Program-made: the position numbers and the translations under genes | Shown here: positions 25,272 through 33,388 of the stretch, one piece after another | How the letters are laid out: each line of letters starts with the position of its first letter | How positions within the stretch are numbered: position 1 is the stretch's first letter | The notes under the pieces: generated by a model | Seen by the model: the letters and a program-made list of their open reading frames with translations, nothing else | Database searches by the model: none | What the model was told of the DNA's origin: nothing | DNA from: Bog-532 sp963720945 | GTDB taxonomy: Bacteria > Actinomycetota > Actinomycetes > Streptosporangiales > Streptosporangiaceae | Length of the DNA stretch: 64,000 bases | Assembly: GCA_963720945.1 (NCBI GenBank) | Contig: CAVRHH010000031.1 | Location: forward strand, 744,001-808,000 | Direction: 5' to 3'

Positions 25272-26294
25272 GTGGCGGAGCCCAACTACCGTACCTATGC
25301 CGCCGCCGGGATCGCAGCACTGCAGCAGTGGTACCGGCCCTGGCGAGGGATGTGGGCGTCCACCGGGTGGTGGAATGCCGCTAACGCGCTGACGGCCGTC
25401 ATCGGATACACGCACTGGACCGGGGACCATAGCTATGCCGGGGTCATCGAGACGACGTTCAAGGCCGCCCGGCGCTGGCACCGGGGCTTCACCAACAGCT
25501 ACTACGACGACAACGGGTGGTGGGCGCTGGCCTGGGTGGCGGCGTACGACCTGACCCGCGACCGCCGTTATCTCGACGCAGCCCGATCGATCTTCGACCG
25601 CAACACGGCAGGCTGGGATGACACGTGCCGCGGCGGCCTGTGGTGGAACCGGGACCGGAAATACAAGAACGCGATCACCAACGAGCTGTTCCTCACGCTA
25701 GCGGCCCGCTTGCATCAGCGCGCCCCGGACGCCGGCGGCAGCTACCGCACATGGGCACTGCGTGAGTGGGAGTGGCTGCGCGCCAGCGGCATGATCGGCC
25801 CCGGCGGCCTGGTCAATGACGGGCTCACCCCGGCCTGTGAGAACAACGGCGGCAAGACCTGGACCTACAATCAGGGCGTGATTCTCGGGGGACTGGCCGC
25901 ACTGCATGAGATCAGCGGTGACCCCGGCTATCTGGAGCAGGGAGAATCGATCGCCGGCGCAGCGCTGGCCCAGCTGGCCAGCCCGCCGTCGGCAAGCCCG
26001 CCCGGCATCCTCGCCGAGCCCGGCGAAGCCACTCTCGCTCCCACCGGGGACCATACGCAGTTCAAGGGAATCTTCGTCCGCTACCTCTGCGATTTCTGCC
26101 GGCCGAGCCCCCGCCCGGCCTACCGCTCGTTCATCCTCGCCAATGCCCGCTCTATCTGGGACAACGCCCGAAATGGGGACAATCAGTTCGGGCTGAGCTG
26201 GGGCGGCCCCTTCGATCAGGCAGATGCCAGCCGGCAAAGTTCGGCCCTGGACGCGCTGAACGCCGCAGGCGCCCTCGCCGCGAACGGGACCTGA
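25272..26294 (+). CDS. Glycoside hydrolase family 76 (alpha-1,6-mannanase-like)
   Basis: A 340-residue (alpha/alpha)6-barrel protein from GTG 25272 with ggggtga upstream. The family core SYYDDNGWWALAWVAAYD carries the paired catalytic aspartates of GH76; also present are WNAANALTAVIGY, GGLWWNRDRKYKNAITNELF and TWTYNQGVILGGLAAL. Unlike most secreted GH76 enzymes there is no N-terminal signal peptide, so the enzyme may be cytoplasmic or use another route. It is divergent from the mannosyltransferase gene and followed 29 bp later by a membrane phosphatase-like gene. Proposed substrate: alpha-1,6-linked mannan. Confidence 0.88.
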   Translation: MAEPNYRTYAAAGIAALQQWYRPWRGMWASTGWWNAANALTAVIGYTHWTGDHSYAGVIETTFKAARRWHRGFTNSYYDDNGWWALAWVAAYDLTRDRRYLDAARSIFDRNTAGWDDTCRGGLWWNRDRKYKNAITNELFLTLAARLHQRAPDAGGSYRTWALREWEWLRASGMIGPGGLVNDGLTPACENNGGKTWTYNQGVILGGLAALHEISGDPGYLEQGESIAGAALAQLASPPSASPPGILAEPGEATLAPTGDHTQFKGIFVRYLCDFCRPSPRPAYRSFILANARSIWDNARNGDNQFGLSWGGPFDQADASRQSSALDALNAAGALAANGT

Positions 26295-26323
26295 AGGGCC
26301 GGCAGTATCTATACCCTGACCCC

Positions 26324-28480
26324 GTGAAGGGGACGCTGGTGCGCCGGATGCTGTTCGGTGCCCTCGCCGTGGGCGCGGCCCTGGTGGCCGCCCTGACCGG
26401 CATGGGCTCCGGCCCGGCCCGGGCGGCCGGCAAACCCGTGGCGGCTGTTCCGGCTCATGTGGTCGTGGTGGGGATTTCGGGGTTGCGGTGGACTGATATC
26501 TCCCCGGCTACGACGCCTGCGTTGTGGAACGTGGCTGGGTTGGGCTCGGTTGGGTCGCTGGTTGATTTTGCGGTGGGTCCGGATACGTGCCCGGCGGATG
26601 CGTGGCTGACGCTGAATGGGGGGGATCGGGCGCAGGTGCCGCATGGCGGTACGGGGGGGTGCCCGGCGTTGCCGGCGGTGAGCGGGGGGTCTGGGCGGGT
26701 GGGGGTGGCGGGTCCGGCGCGGGTGGCGGCGATGCCGTCTTTGGTGTCGTATGAGCGGGGGCTGAAGTATGGCCCGCGGTGGGGGCTGCTGGCGTCGGCG
26801 GCGGGGCCGGGGGGGTGCGCGACGGCGGTGGGGCCGGGGGCGGCGCTGGCGCTGGCCGGGCCGGGCGGTGCGGTCGGCTCGTATCTGCCGGCCGTCTCGG
26901 CGGTGAGCGTGGCGGTGCTGGCGCGGTGCCCGCTGACGGTGGCTGATCTGGGGTCGCTGCCGGCGGCGGGCGGCGGCCGGGTGGCGGCGGTGCGGCGTGC
27001 GGACGCGCAGGTGGCGGGGCTGGCCGCGGAGTTGCCGGCGGGTACGGTGCTGCTGGTGGCGGGGCTGGGATCGGGGGGGCTGCCGGCGCATCTGCAGGCG
27101 GTCATGATCAGCGGGCCGGGGTATCGGGCGGGGCTGCTGGGGGCGTCCTCGACGCGGCAGGGCGGGATGGTGGTGCTGACCGACCTGACGGCCACGGTGC
27201 TGGGCTGGCGTGGGCAGGGCCGGCCGGGCGGGCTGCCCGGCGCGCCGGTCACCGCCGCGGCCCGCGGCCCGCTGTCGTCCGTGGTGGGCGGGCTGATCGG
27301 GCAGGACACGGCCGCGCAGGTGTGGGCGGGCACGCACGCCGTGTTTTTCTGGGCGTATGCGCTGGCGGATCTGGCCGTGTTCGCCGGGATCGGGCTGATC
27401 TTCCGGGGGGCCGGGCCGGGCGCGCGGGCGCGGCGGGCGGCGTGCTGGCGGGTGGCGGGCACGATCGCCGGGGCGGTGCCGGCCGGGTCGTTCCTGGCCA
27501 ATGTGGTGCCGTGGTGGCTGCTGGGGCATCCGGCGATCTGGCAGTACGGGCTGACCGTGGCCGGGACGGCGCTGGTCGCCGGGATCGCGCTGGCCGGGCC
27601 GTGGCGCCGGGACCCGTTCGGGCCGCCGGGGGTGGTGGCGCTGGCGACGGTGCTGATCATCGGGCTGGACGTGATGACCGGGTCCCGGCTGCAGCTGGGT
27701 GCCCCGTTCGGCCTGTCGGTGCTGGAAGGCGGCCGGTTCTACGGCATCGGCGGGGAAGCGGTCGGCCTGTACGCCGTCTGCGCCCTGATCGCCATCGCCT
27801 GGGTGGGTAACACGCTGCTGCAGGCGCGCAGCCGGGGCCGGGCGGCCGCCGCCGCGGCCGCGGTCGCGGCGTTCGCGGTGATCGCGTGCGGCTGGCCGCA
27901 GTTCGGCGCCAAGGCCGGCGGCACCATCGCCCTCGTCCCGTGCGCCCTGCTGCTGCTCCTGGCCCTGGCCGGGATCAAGATCACGGCCCGGCGGGCCGCG
28001 GTCGTGCTGGGCACCGGGGTGGCCCTGTTCGCCGTGTTCGCGCTCATCAACTACCTCATCCCGGCCACCGGGACCTCCGACATCGGCGCCTTCGCCGGGA
28101 ACCTGATCCACGGCCACGCCGGAAGCCTGCTGACGCGCAAGCTGACCTCCATGCTCGGCTCCATCGGGCTGAGCCCGGCGGTCCTGCCCATCATCATCCT
28201 GGTCGGGCTGATCCTGCTGAAACCCTCCTGGTTCGCGGTCAGGGCGCTGCCCCGCGGTTATGCGGCCGAACCGCTGCTCGCGATGACCCTGGCCATGATG
28301 TGGCTGGTCTGCGTGCTCGGCTGGTTCGCCGACGACTCGGGCATCGCCGTGCCCGGCGCCGCGCTGCCGCTGGCCCTGCCGCTCGGGATCGCCCTGGTCG
28401 CGGGCATTCCGCTCACCGCCGAGGCAGCGGCCAGCCGCGGTCCGGTCACGGGATCCTCCGTCTCCGGCCGGACCGTCTAG
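26324..28480 (+). CDS. Large membrane protein with alkaline-phosphatase-like N-terminal domain
   Basis: A 718-residue protein from GTG 26324. A signal/anchor sequence (LFGALAVGAALVAALTG) is followed by an extracytoplasmic part of about 280 residues (VVVVGISGLRWTDI, then a TCPADAWLTLNGG motif) that I associate with actinobacterial alkaline-phosphatase-superfamily membrane proteins. About 9-10 transmembrane helices follow from residue 335 to the end. The 5' half (26600-27300) is extremely rich in G. Catalytic residues of the phosphatase fold cannot be confirmed by eye. Its position after GH76 suggests a cell-envelope glycan role. Confidence 0.65.
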   Translation: MKGTLVRRMLFGALAVGAALVAALTGMGSGPARAAGKPVAAVPAHVVVVGISGLRWTDISPATTPALWNVAGLGSVGSLVDFAVGPDTCPADAWLTLNGGDRAQVPHGGTGGCPALPAVSGGSGRVGVAGPARVAAMPSLVSYERGLKYGPRWGLLASAAGPGGCATAVGPGAALALAGPGGAVGSYLPAVSAVSVAVLARCPLTVADLGSLPAAGGGRVAAVRRADAQVAGLAAELPAGTVLLVAGLGSGGLPAHLQAVMISGPGYRAGLLGASSTRQGGMVVLTDLTATVLGWRGQGRPGGLPGAPVTAAARGPLSSVVGGLIGQDTAAQVWAGTHAVFFWAYALADLAVFAGIGLIFRGAGPGARARRAACWRVAGTIAGAVPAGSFLANVVPWWLLGHPAIWQYGLTVAGTALVAGIALAGPWRRDPFGPPGVVALATVLIIGLDVMTGSRLQLGAPFGLSVLEGGRFYGIGGEAVGLYAVCALIAIAWVGNTLLQARSRGRAAAAAAAVAAFAVIACGWPQFGAKAGGTIALVPCALLLLLALAGIKITARRAAVVLGTGVALFAVFALINYLIPATGTSDIGAFAGNLIHGHAGSLLTRKLTSMLGSIGLSPAVLPIIILVGLILLKPSWFAVRALPRGYAAEPLLAMTLAMMWLVCVLGWFADDSGIAVPGAALPLALPLGIALVAGIPLTAEAAASRGPVTGSSVSGRTV

Positions 28481-28542
28481 GTCACCGAGCGATCTGTGAC
28501 TAGCCTGCCACCAGGCCTGCGCTGGGTGTCAAGCTAGGGACT

Positions 28543-30279
28543 GTGACCGTGACTATTAATGCTGGTCGGCTCCTGTCCGTCAACGTCGGCATGCCGCGGG
28601 ATGTGGAGTGGGAGGGGCGAACGGTCCGCACGGCTATCTGGAAGTCTCCCGTGGCGGGCCAGCGGATGGTTCGCCGCCTGAACGTCGACGGTGACGGGCA
28701 GGGCGATCTGAACGGGCACGGCGGCGTCAATCGCGCCGTGTTCGTTTACCAGATCGAGTCCCACCGCTACTGGCGGAAGTTTCTCAACCGCGACGATTTC
28801 ACCTACGGGCAGTTCGGTGAGAACTTCACGGTCGAAGGACTCGGCGATGACGAGGTTTGCATCGGCGACCGCTACCGCATCGGCTCGGCACTGTTCGAGG
28901 TCAGCCAGCCGCGGGTCACGTGCTACCGCGTCGGCATCCGCATGCGCGAGCCCCAGATGCCGTCGCTGCTGGTCGCGCACCACCGTCCCGGCTTCTACCT
29001 CCGGGTTCTCGAGGAAGGCGTGGTCGAGGCCGGCGACACGATCGAGCGCGTCGAACGCGGCCCGGAGGCGATGACGGTAGCGGAGATCGACGGCCTGCTG
29101 TACCTGCCGAAGCGATCCCGCCGCGAGCTGACCCGTGCGCTGCGGATCCCGGCGCTGAGCGAAGGCTGGCAGGGATCCTTCCGCGAACTGCTCGAGCAGG
29201 CGCCAGCCGGCGGCGTTCCGGAGCTGGCCTGGCCAGGATGGCGGCGGCTGCGCGTCACGGCGATCGACCGCGAGAGCGACAGCGTGATCTCGATACGGCT
29301 GGTGCCGGCCGACGGCACGCCGGCCACGCCCGCGCAGCCGGGCCAGTTCCTGACCGTACGCCTGCGCCCGGACCCCGGGGCGCCGCCGCTGCTGCGCACC
29401 TATTCACTGTCCGGCGCGCCGAACGCCGAGAGCTACCGCATCAGCGTCAAACGCGAACCGCACGGCGCGGCGAGCGGCTACCTGCACACCCGGCTGCGCG
29501 TGGGGGACGTGATCGAGGCGGGCGCGCCGCGCGGCTCGTTCGTGCTACGACCTGGAGATCGCCCGGTGGTGCTGATCAGCGCGGGGGTCGGCGCGACGCC
29601 CGTTCTCGCGATGCTGCACGTCCTGGCGGCCGAGCGTTCGGCGCGTCCCGTGTGGTGCCTGTACGGAGCCCGCAACGGCTCCGAGCACCCGTTTGAGCAA
29701 GAGGCCCGTGCCCTGCTCGGCCAGCTACCCGACGCCCATCGCATCGTCTGCTACAGCCACCCCAGGCCAGAAGACCGCAACTTCGACGTCACCGGGCGGG
29801 TCACCGCCGGCGTGCTCGACAAGGCCGGTGTCCCGGCCGGAGCCGATTTCTATCTCTGCGGTCCCGCCCAGTTCATGCACGACATCGCCGCCGCGCTGAC
29901 CGCGCGAGGTGCCACCCCCGACCGCGTCCGCCAAGAGATCTTCGGGCCTGCCGACCCGATAACGCCCGGTGTCGTCGCTGCACCTGAGCGCGCTCCGCAT
30001 CCGCCGGCCGGCGAGCCGGGCCATGGGCCGGTGATCTCATTCAGCCGCAGCAACCTGTCGGTCGCGTGGGACCCGGCCTTCGCCAGCCTCCTCGAGCTCG
30101 CCGAGGCCTGCGACGTCCCCGTCAGGTTCAGCTGCCGGAGCGGCGTCTGCCACACGTGCGAGACCGGGCTGGTCAGCGGCGAGGTCAGCTACCGGCCCGA
30201 CCCGCTCGAGCCACCCGAGCCAGGCAGCGCGCTCATTTGCTGCTCCCAGCCCGCCGGCGAGGTCACGCTCGATCTCTAG
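28543..30279 (+). CDS. MOSC domain - ferredoxin reductase - 2Fe-2S ferredoxin fusion
   Basis: A 578-residue redox protein from GTG 28543. Residues about 5-165 form a YiiM-type MOSC domain (GDGQGDLNGHGGVNRAVFVY, GENFTVEGL, and the conserved Cys in PRVTCYRVGIRM), followed by the 3-alpha segment. Residues about 235-470 are an FAD/NAD reductase unit: RTYSLSG for flavin, GVGATPVLAML for NAD(P)H and FYLCGPAQFM near its end. The C-terminus is a plant-type 2Fe-2S ferredoxin with CRSGVCHTC and a later CC for cluster binding. The layout suggests electron transfer from NAD(P)H through FAD and FeS to a substrate held by the MOSC domain, perhaps an N-hydroxylated or molybdenum-related one. Confidence 0.92.
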   Translation: MTVTINAGRLLSVNVGMPRDVEWEGRTVRTAIWKSPVAGQRMVRRLNVDGDGQGDLNGHGGVNRAVFVYQIESHRYWRKFLNRDDFTYGQFGENFTVEGLGDDEVCIGDRYRIGSALFEVSQPRVTCYRVGIRMREPQMPSLLVAHHRPGFYLRVLEEGVVEAGDTIERVERGPEAMTVAEIDGLLYLPKRSRRELTRALRIPALSEGWQGSFRELLEQAPAGGVPELAWPGWRRLRVTAIDRESDSVISIRLVPADGTPATPAQPGQFLTVRLRPDPGAPPLLRTYSLSGAPNAESYRISVKREPHGAASGYLHTRLRVGDVIEAGAPRGSFVLRPGDRPVVLISAGVGATPVLAMLHVLAAERSARPVWCLYGARNGSEHPFEQEARALLGQLPDAHRIVCYSHPRPEDRNFDVTGRVTAGVLDKAGVPAGADFYLCGPAQFMHDIAAALTARGATPDRVRQEIFGPADPITPGVVAAPERAPHPPAGEPGHGPVISFSRSNLSVAWDPAFASLLELAEACDVPVRFSCRSGVCHTCETGLVSGEVSYRPDPLEPPEPGSALICCSQPAGEVTLDL

Positions 30280-30338
30280 CTAACCAGCCCCGGCGGGCAG
30301 GCCGGCGTGAGACACCCTCAGCTGGCTATGGCCCGCAC

Positions 30339-32357
30339 TCATTGGCGTGCTGCCGCTGGGTCGGGTCGCTGGTTCTGGACTGACGATCTCGCTGCACGGT
30401 TCTCGAGCCAGTTCAGGGCTTCTTCACGGCTTTCGTAGATGTGCGGCGCCAGGTCCCGGCGGTGCAGCTGCCTGGTGAGCTTGAGCCGCATGAACGAGCT
30501 GGTCGTGTACCTGGTCACGCTGGCGTAGTAGCGCTCGGCCAGCTGGCGGACCCCGGCGATGTAGTCGTCGGTCAGGGCCGGGTCCAGGTAGAAGTTGTCA
30601 TAGTTGACGACCATCTGCACCTTCTTGCCGATGGCGGCCAGGCGCTTGCGGACCGCGATCCCGATTGCCGCGGCGTCGTCCGCGGTGACCAGCGACATGC
30701 CCTCCATGTTCAGGAAGAACATGTTGCGTTCGGCGTCGTAGGCGAACCGCGCCTCGAGTGGCATGGCCATCAGATCGTCCTTCAGGCCCATGGGCCCGGC
30801 GCCGAAGATCCGCGCGTCCATCAGCTTCGGCTCGCCGCGGATGATGGGCTCGAATCCGATGTGGGCAAGGACGTCCTTTTCGAGATCCACTCCCGGGGCG
30901 ATCTCGATGAGCTCCAGGCCGCCGGGGGTGAGCTGGAAGACGCACCGCTCGGTCACGTACAGCACCGGCTGGCCGGCGGCGGCCGCGTACTCGCCGCCAA
31001 AAGTCCGCTGCTCCACCTCGGCGAGAAACTTGGGCGCCACGGCACCGTCGGCGATGACCAGCCGGCCATCCTGCACCCGGCAGCGGCCCGGCACGACGAA
31101 GGTCCCGGCGAACACCAGCCGTTTGGCGTTCTGGCTGATGTTGATGAATCCCCCCGAGCCCGCCAGCTTCGCCCCGAACCGGCTGACGTTGACATTGCCC
31201 AGCCGGTCCGCCTGGGCCATGCCCAGGAACGCGATGTCGAGACCGCCGCCGTCATAGAAGTCGAACTGGGACGGCTGATCGAGGATGGCTTGCGCGTTCA
31301 CCGCCGAGCCGAAATCCAGCCCTCCGGTCGGCATGCCGCCCATCGCGCCGGGTTCGGCGGTCAGCGTGAGGTAGTCCAGGATGTGCTCTTCGGCCGCCAC
31401 ATTGGCGACGCCTTCCGGTATGCCGATACCGAGATTCACCACGCTGCCTGGTTGAAGCTCCATCGCCGCCCGGCGGGCGATGACCTTCCGCTCGGTCAGC
31501 TCCAGCGGCGGGACCGAGTTGCGGACCCGCCGCAGCTCTCCGCTCAGCGCCGCGGAGTACGGCGTGCCGAAGGTCTGCCAATGGTGCTCGGGCCGCGAAA
31601 CGACAACGCAGTCGACCAGAATGCCGGGGATCTTCACGTCGCGCGGGCTCAAGCTGCCGTTTTCGGCAACCCGCTCCACCTGGACGATGACCAGGCCGTT
31701 GGCGTTGTGCACCGCGGTGGCCACGGCGAGCGCCTCCATGGTCAGCGCCTCGCGCTCCATGGTGACGTTTCCCCCGGGATCGGCGGTGGTACCGCGCAGG
31801 AACGCCACGTCGAGCGGCAACGCCTTGTAGAACAGGTACTCCGCGCCACCGAGGGTGATCAGCTCCACGCGGTCCTCGGTTGTCCGCCCGTTGATCTTCC
31901 CGCCGCCCTGCCGGGGGTCAACGAAAGTACCCAGCCCAACCCGGGTCAGCAAGCCGGGCTTGCCGGCGGCGGTGTCCCGGAACAGCTGCGAGATAACGCC
32001 CTGCGGCAGATTGTGCGCCTCGATATCGTTGCCCACCGCCAGCTTCCCCAGCTCTGGCGCCATGCCCCAATGACCGCCCACGGCCTGCTTCAGCAGGCCC
32101 TTATGGGCCAGCCGGTCCAGCCCCCGGCCGAGCCGGTTCCCCGCGGCCATGGTAAACACCAGCCCGAGGTCGCGGGGAGCACCCGTCAGCAGGAACCGCT
32201 GCTCCAGCGCCAGCGTCAGCTCCTCGGCGAAGCACTGCCCCATAAACCCTTCGACCACGACCGAGTCGCCGTCATGAATAAGCCGTACCGCCTCGGCGGC
32301 GGTGACGATCTTGTCCCGCACCGAAGTGCCGGACAGATCTTCCGCGGGGATCCGCAT
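30339..32357 (-). CDS. Acyl-CoA:acetate/3-ketoacid CoA-transferase with C-terminal extension
   Basis: A 672-residue protein from ATG 32357, preceded by AGGAGGAGC. It fuses the alpha and beta halves of family I CoA-transferases: GDSVVVEGFMGQCFAEEL and TRVGLGTFVDPRQGGGK in the first, VVNLGIGIPEGVANVA and the active-site Glu region LTAEPGAMGGMPTGG in the second. It moves CoA between carboxylic acids. Such fused enzymes are usually 520-550 residues; here about 120 extra residues follow (from about 545), with a STAS/SpoIIAA-like look (FFLNMEGMSLVTADDAAA, then VQMVVNYDNFY). The extra domain may regulate or localise the enzyme. Confidence 0.88.
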   Translation of the reverse strand: MRIPAEDLSGTSVRDKIVTAAEAVRLIHDGDSVVVEGFMGQCFAEELTLALEQRFLLTGAPRDLGLVFTMAAGNRLGRGLDRLAHKGLLKQAVGGHWGMAPELGKLAVGNDIEAHNLPQGVISQLFRDTAAGKPGLLTRVGLGTFVDPRQGGGKINGRTTEDRVELITLGGAEYLFYKALPLDVAFLRGTTADPGGNVTMEREALTMEALAVATAVHNANGLVIVQVERVAENGSLSPRDVKIPGILVDCVVVSRPEHHWQTFGTPYSAALSGELRRVRNSVPPLELTERKVIARRAAMELQPGSVVNLGIGIPEGVANVAAEEHILDYLTLTAEPGAMGGMPTGGLDFGSAVNAQAILDQPSQFDFYDGGGLDIAFLGMAQADRLGNVNVSRFGAKLAGSGGFINISQNAKRLVFAGTFVVPGRCRVQDGRLVIADGAVAPKFLAEVEQRTFGGEYAAAAGQPVLYVTERCVFQLTPGGLELIEIAPGVDLEKDVLAHIGFEPIIRGEPKLMDARIFGAGPMGLKDDLMAMPLEARFAYDAERNMFFLNMEGMSLVTADDAAAIGIAVRKRLAAIGKKVQMVVNYDNFYLDPALTDDYIAGVRQLAERYYASVTRYTTSSFMRLKLTRQLHRRDLAPHIYESREEALNWLENRAARSSVQNQRPDPAAARQ

Positions 32358-32574
32358 TGATGCTCCTCCTGAAGCGATCCGAGCGAACCCTCCTGCCGGG
32401 GCGGTCAGCGATGCGCCGGCGCTCCGTGATGCCCCGGCCAACGATGAGGGCCCGGGGCGTTTGGGTACCTCGAATGCGTGTATGGACTCGATGCCGGCCA
32501 CTCGGGTCGCGCAGAGGCCACCTTCCATGCTGCCAACCGAAGATCAGCTCGTCTACATCCGTGCGCCGCCGCCA

Positions 32575-33321
32575 TCACGGTAACGTGCCGGCGTCGACGG
32601 GGGTCAGCACGGCGTCGCCGGCAAGTGCCGTCATGAAGTCCATCGAAGCTGATTTGAGCCTGAACCATTCGGCTGATTCGTGCTTCAGCCGCCACAGGTG
32701 CTCCGCGACGTGCCATGCGCTGTTACGGAGGACAACCACCAGCATGTCATCGAAGTGATTATTGATCCGGTCGGCGGTGGAGGTATCCAGGCTCTGCAGG
32801 AAAGGATCCTCGAAGTAGTGACGCAGGCCGGCCATCTCGTCCTTGAAGACCGTGTTGATGGCCAGATAGTCATCATGCTGCGGGCCGGTGCTCACGGGCG
32901 GCCCCGTCAGCTCCCAGGTGGCGACCAGGGCGAGGGCCAGGTCAAAGTTGACGTGCGCGTTCACCCCGGCGACGGCGAATTGCATGCGCGTGATGTGGGG
33001 GTCGCTCCGCCGCTCAAAAAGCACGCGCCAGGCGCGTGGCGCAGATTCGGGCCGCTGCTGGAACGCGGCGAGGGCGTTCAGGTAGCGCTCGGCGAACTGC
33101 ACGTCCAGCTCGGACAGAAATGGGGGATCTTCGAAGGCGCCGTTCTGCAGCCTGGTCAGTATGGCCGTGGTGATTGTCGTGTACAGAAAATTGAATGAGG
33201 CGACACCATCTGACTCGGGCGGCGGCATGTTTTTCTCCGCTTCCTTCTGGACGTCCTCAAGTTTTCCGACGACGGCGGCCACCCTGGCGCATGCGTCACT
33301 GGCGTCTTGTGCTGTTGTCAT
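32575..33321 (-). CDS. DUF5995-family protein
   Basis: A 248-residue soluble, mainly helical protein. ATG 33321 has GAGGAC upstream; ATG 33336 is a weaker alternative. The motifs FNFLYTTITTAI, FLSELDVQFAERYLNAL, HITRMQFAVAGVNAHVNFDLALAL and HDDYLAINTVF are those I know from DUF5995 proteins of actinobacteria. The conserved His and Asp residues (AHVNFDLA, QHDDYLAIN) hint at a metal-binding or enzymatic role, but the function is unknown. There is no signal peptide. The next gene on the strand is a LAL regulator that ends at 33389. Confidence 0.75.
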   Translation of the reverse strand: MTTAQDASDACARVAAVVGKLEDVQKEAEKNMPPPESDGVASFNFLYTTITTAILTRLQNGAFEDPPFLSELDVQFAERYLNALAAFQQRPESAPRAWRVLFERRSDPHITRMQFAVAGVNAHVNFDLALALVATWELTGPPVSTGPQHDDYLAINTVFKDEMAGLRHYFEDPFLQSLDTSTADRINNHFDDMLVVVLRNSAWHVAEHLWRLKHESAEWFRLKSASMDFMTALAGDAVLTPVDAGTLP

Positions 33322-33388
33322 CTGACGTCCTCTCATCGGGGGACTGGGAGCCGTGCTATGGGTGCGCTGCGGCTAGCCGCCTAGCCGC

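Noticed and set aside
26309..28117. Long reverse open frame (602 codons) opposite the membrane phosphatase-like gene
   Set aside because: Arg/Gln/Pro-rich text typical of the antisense of very G-rich coding DNA; the forward frame has clear membrane helices.
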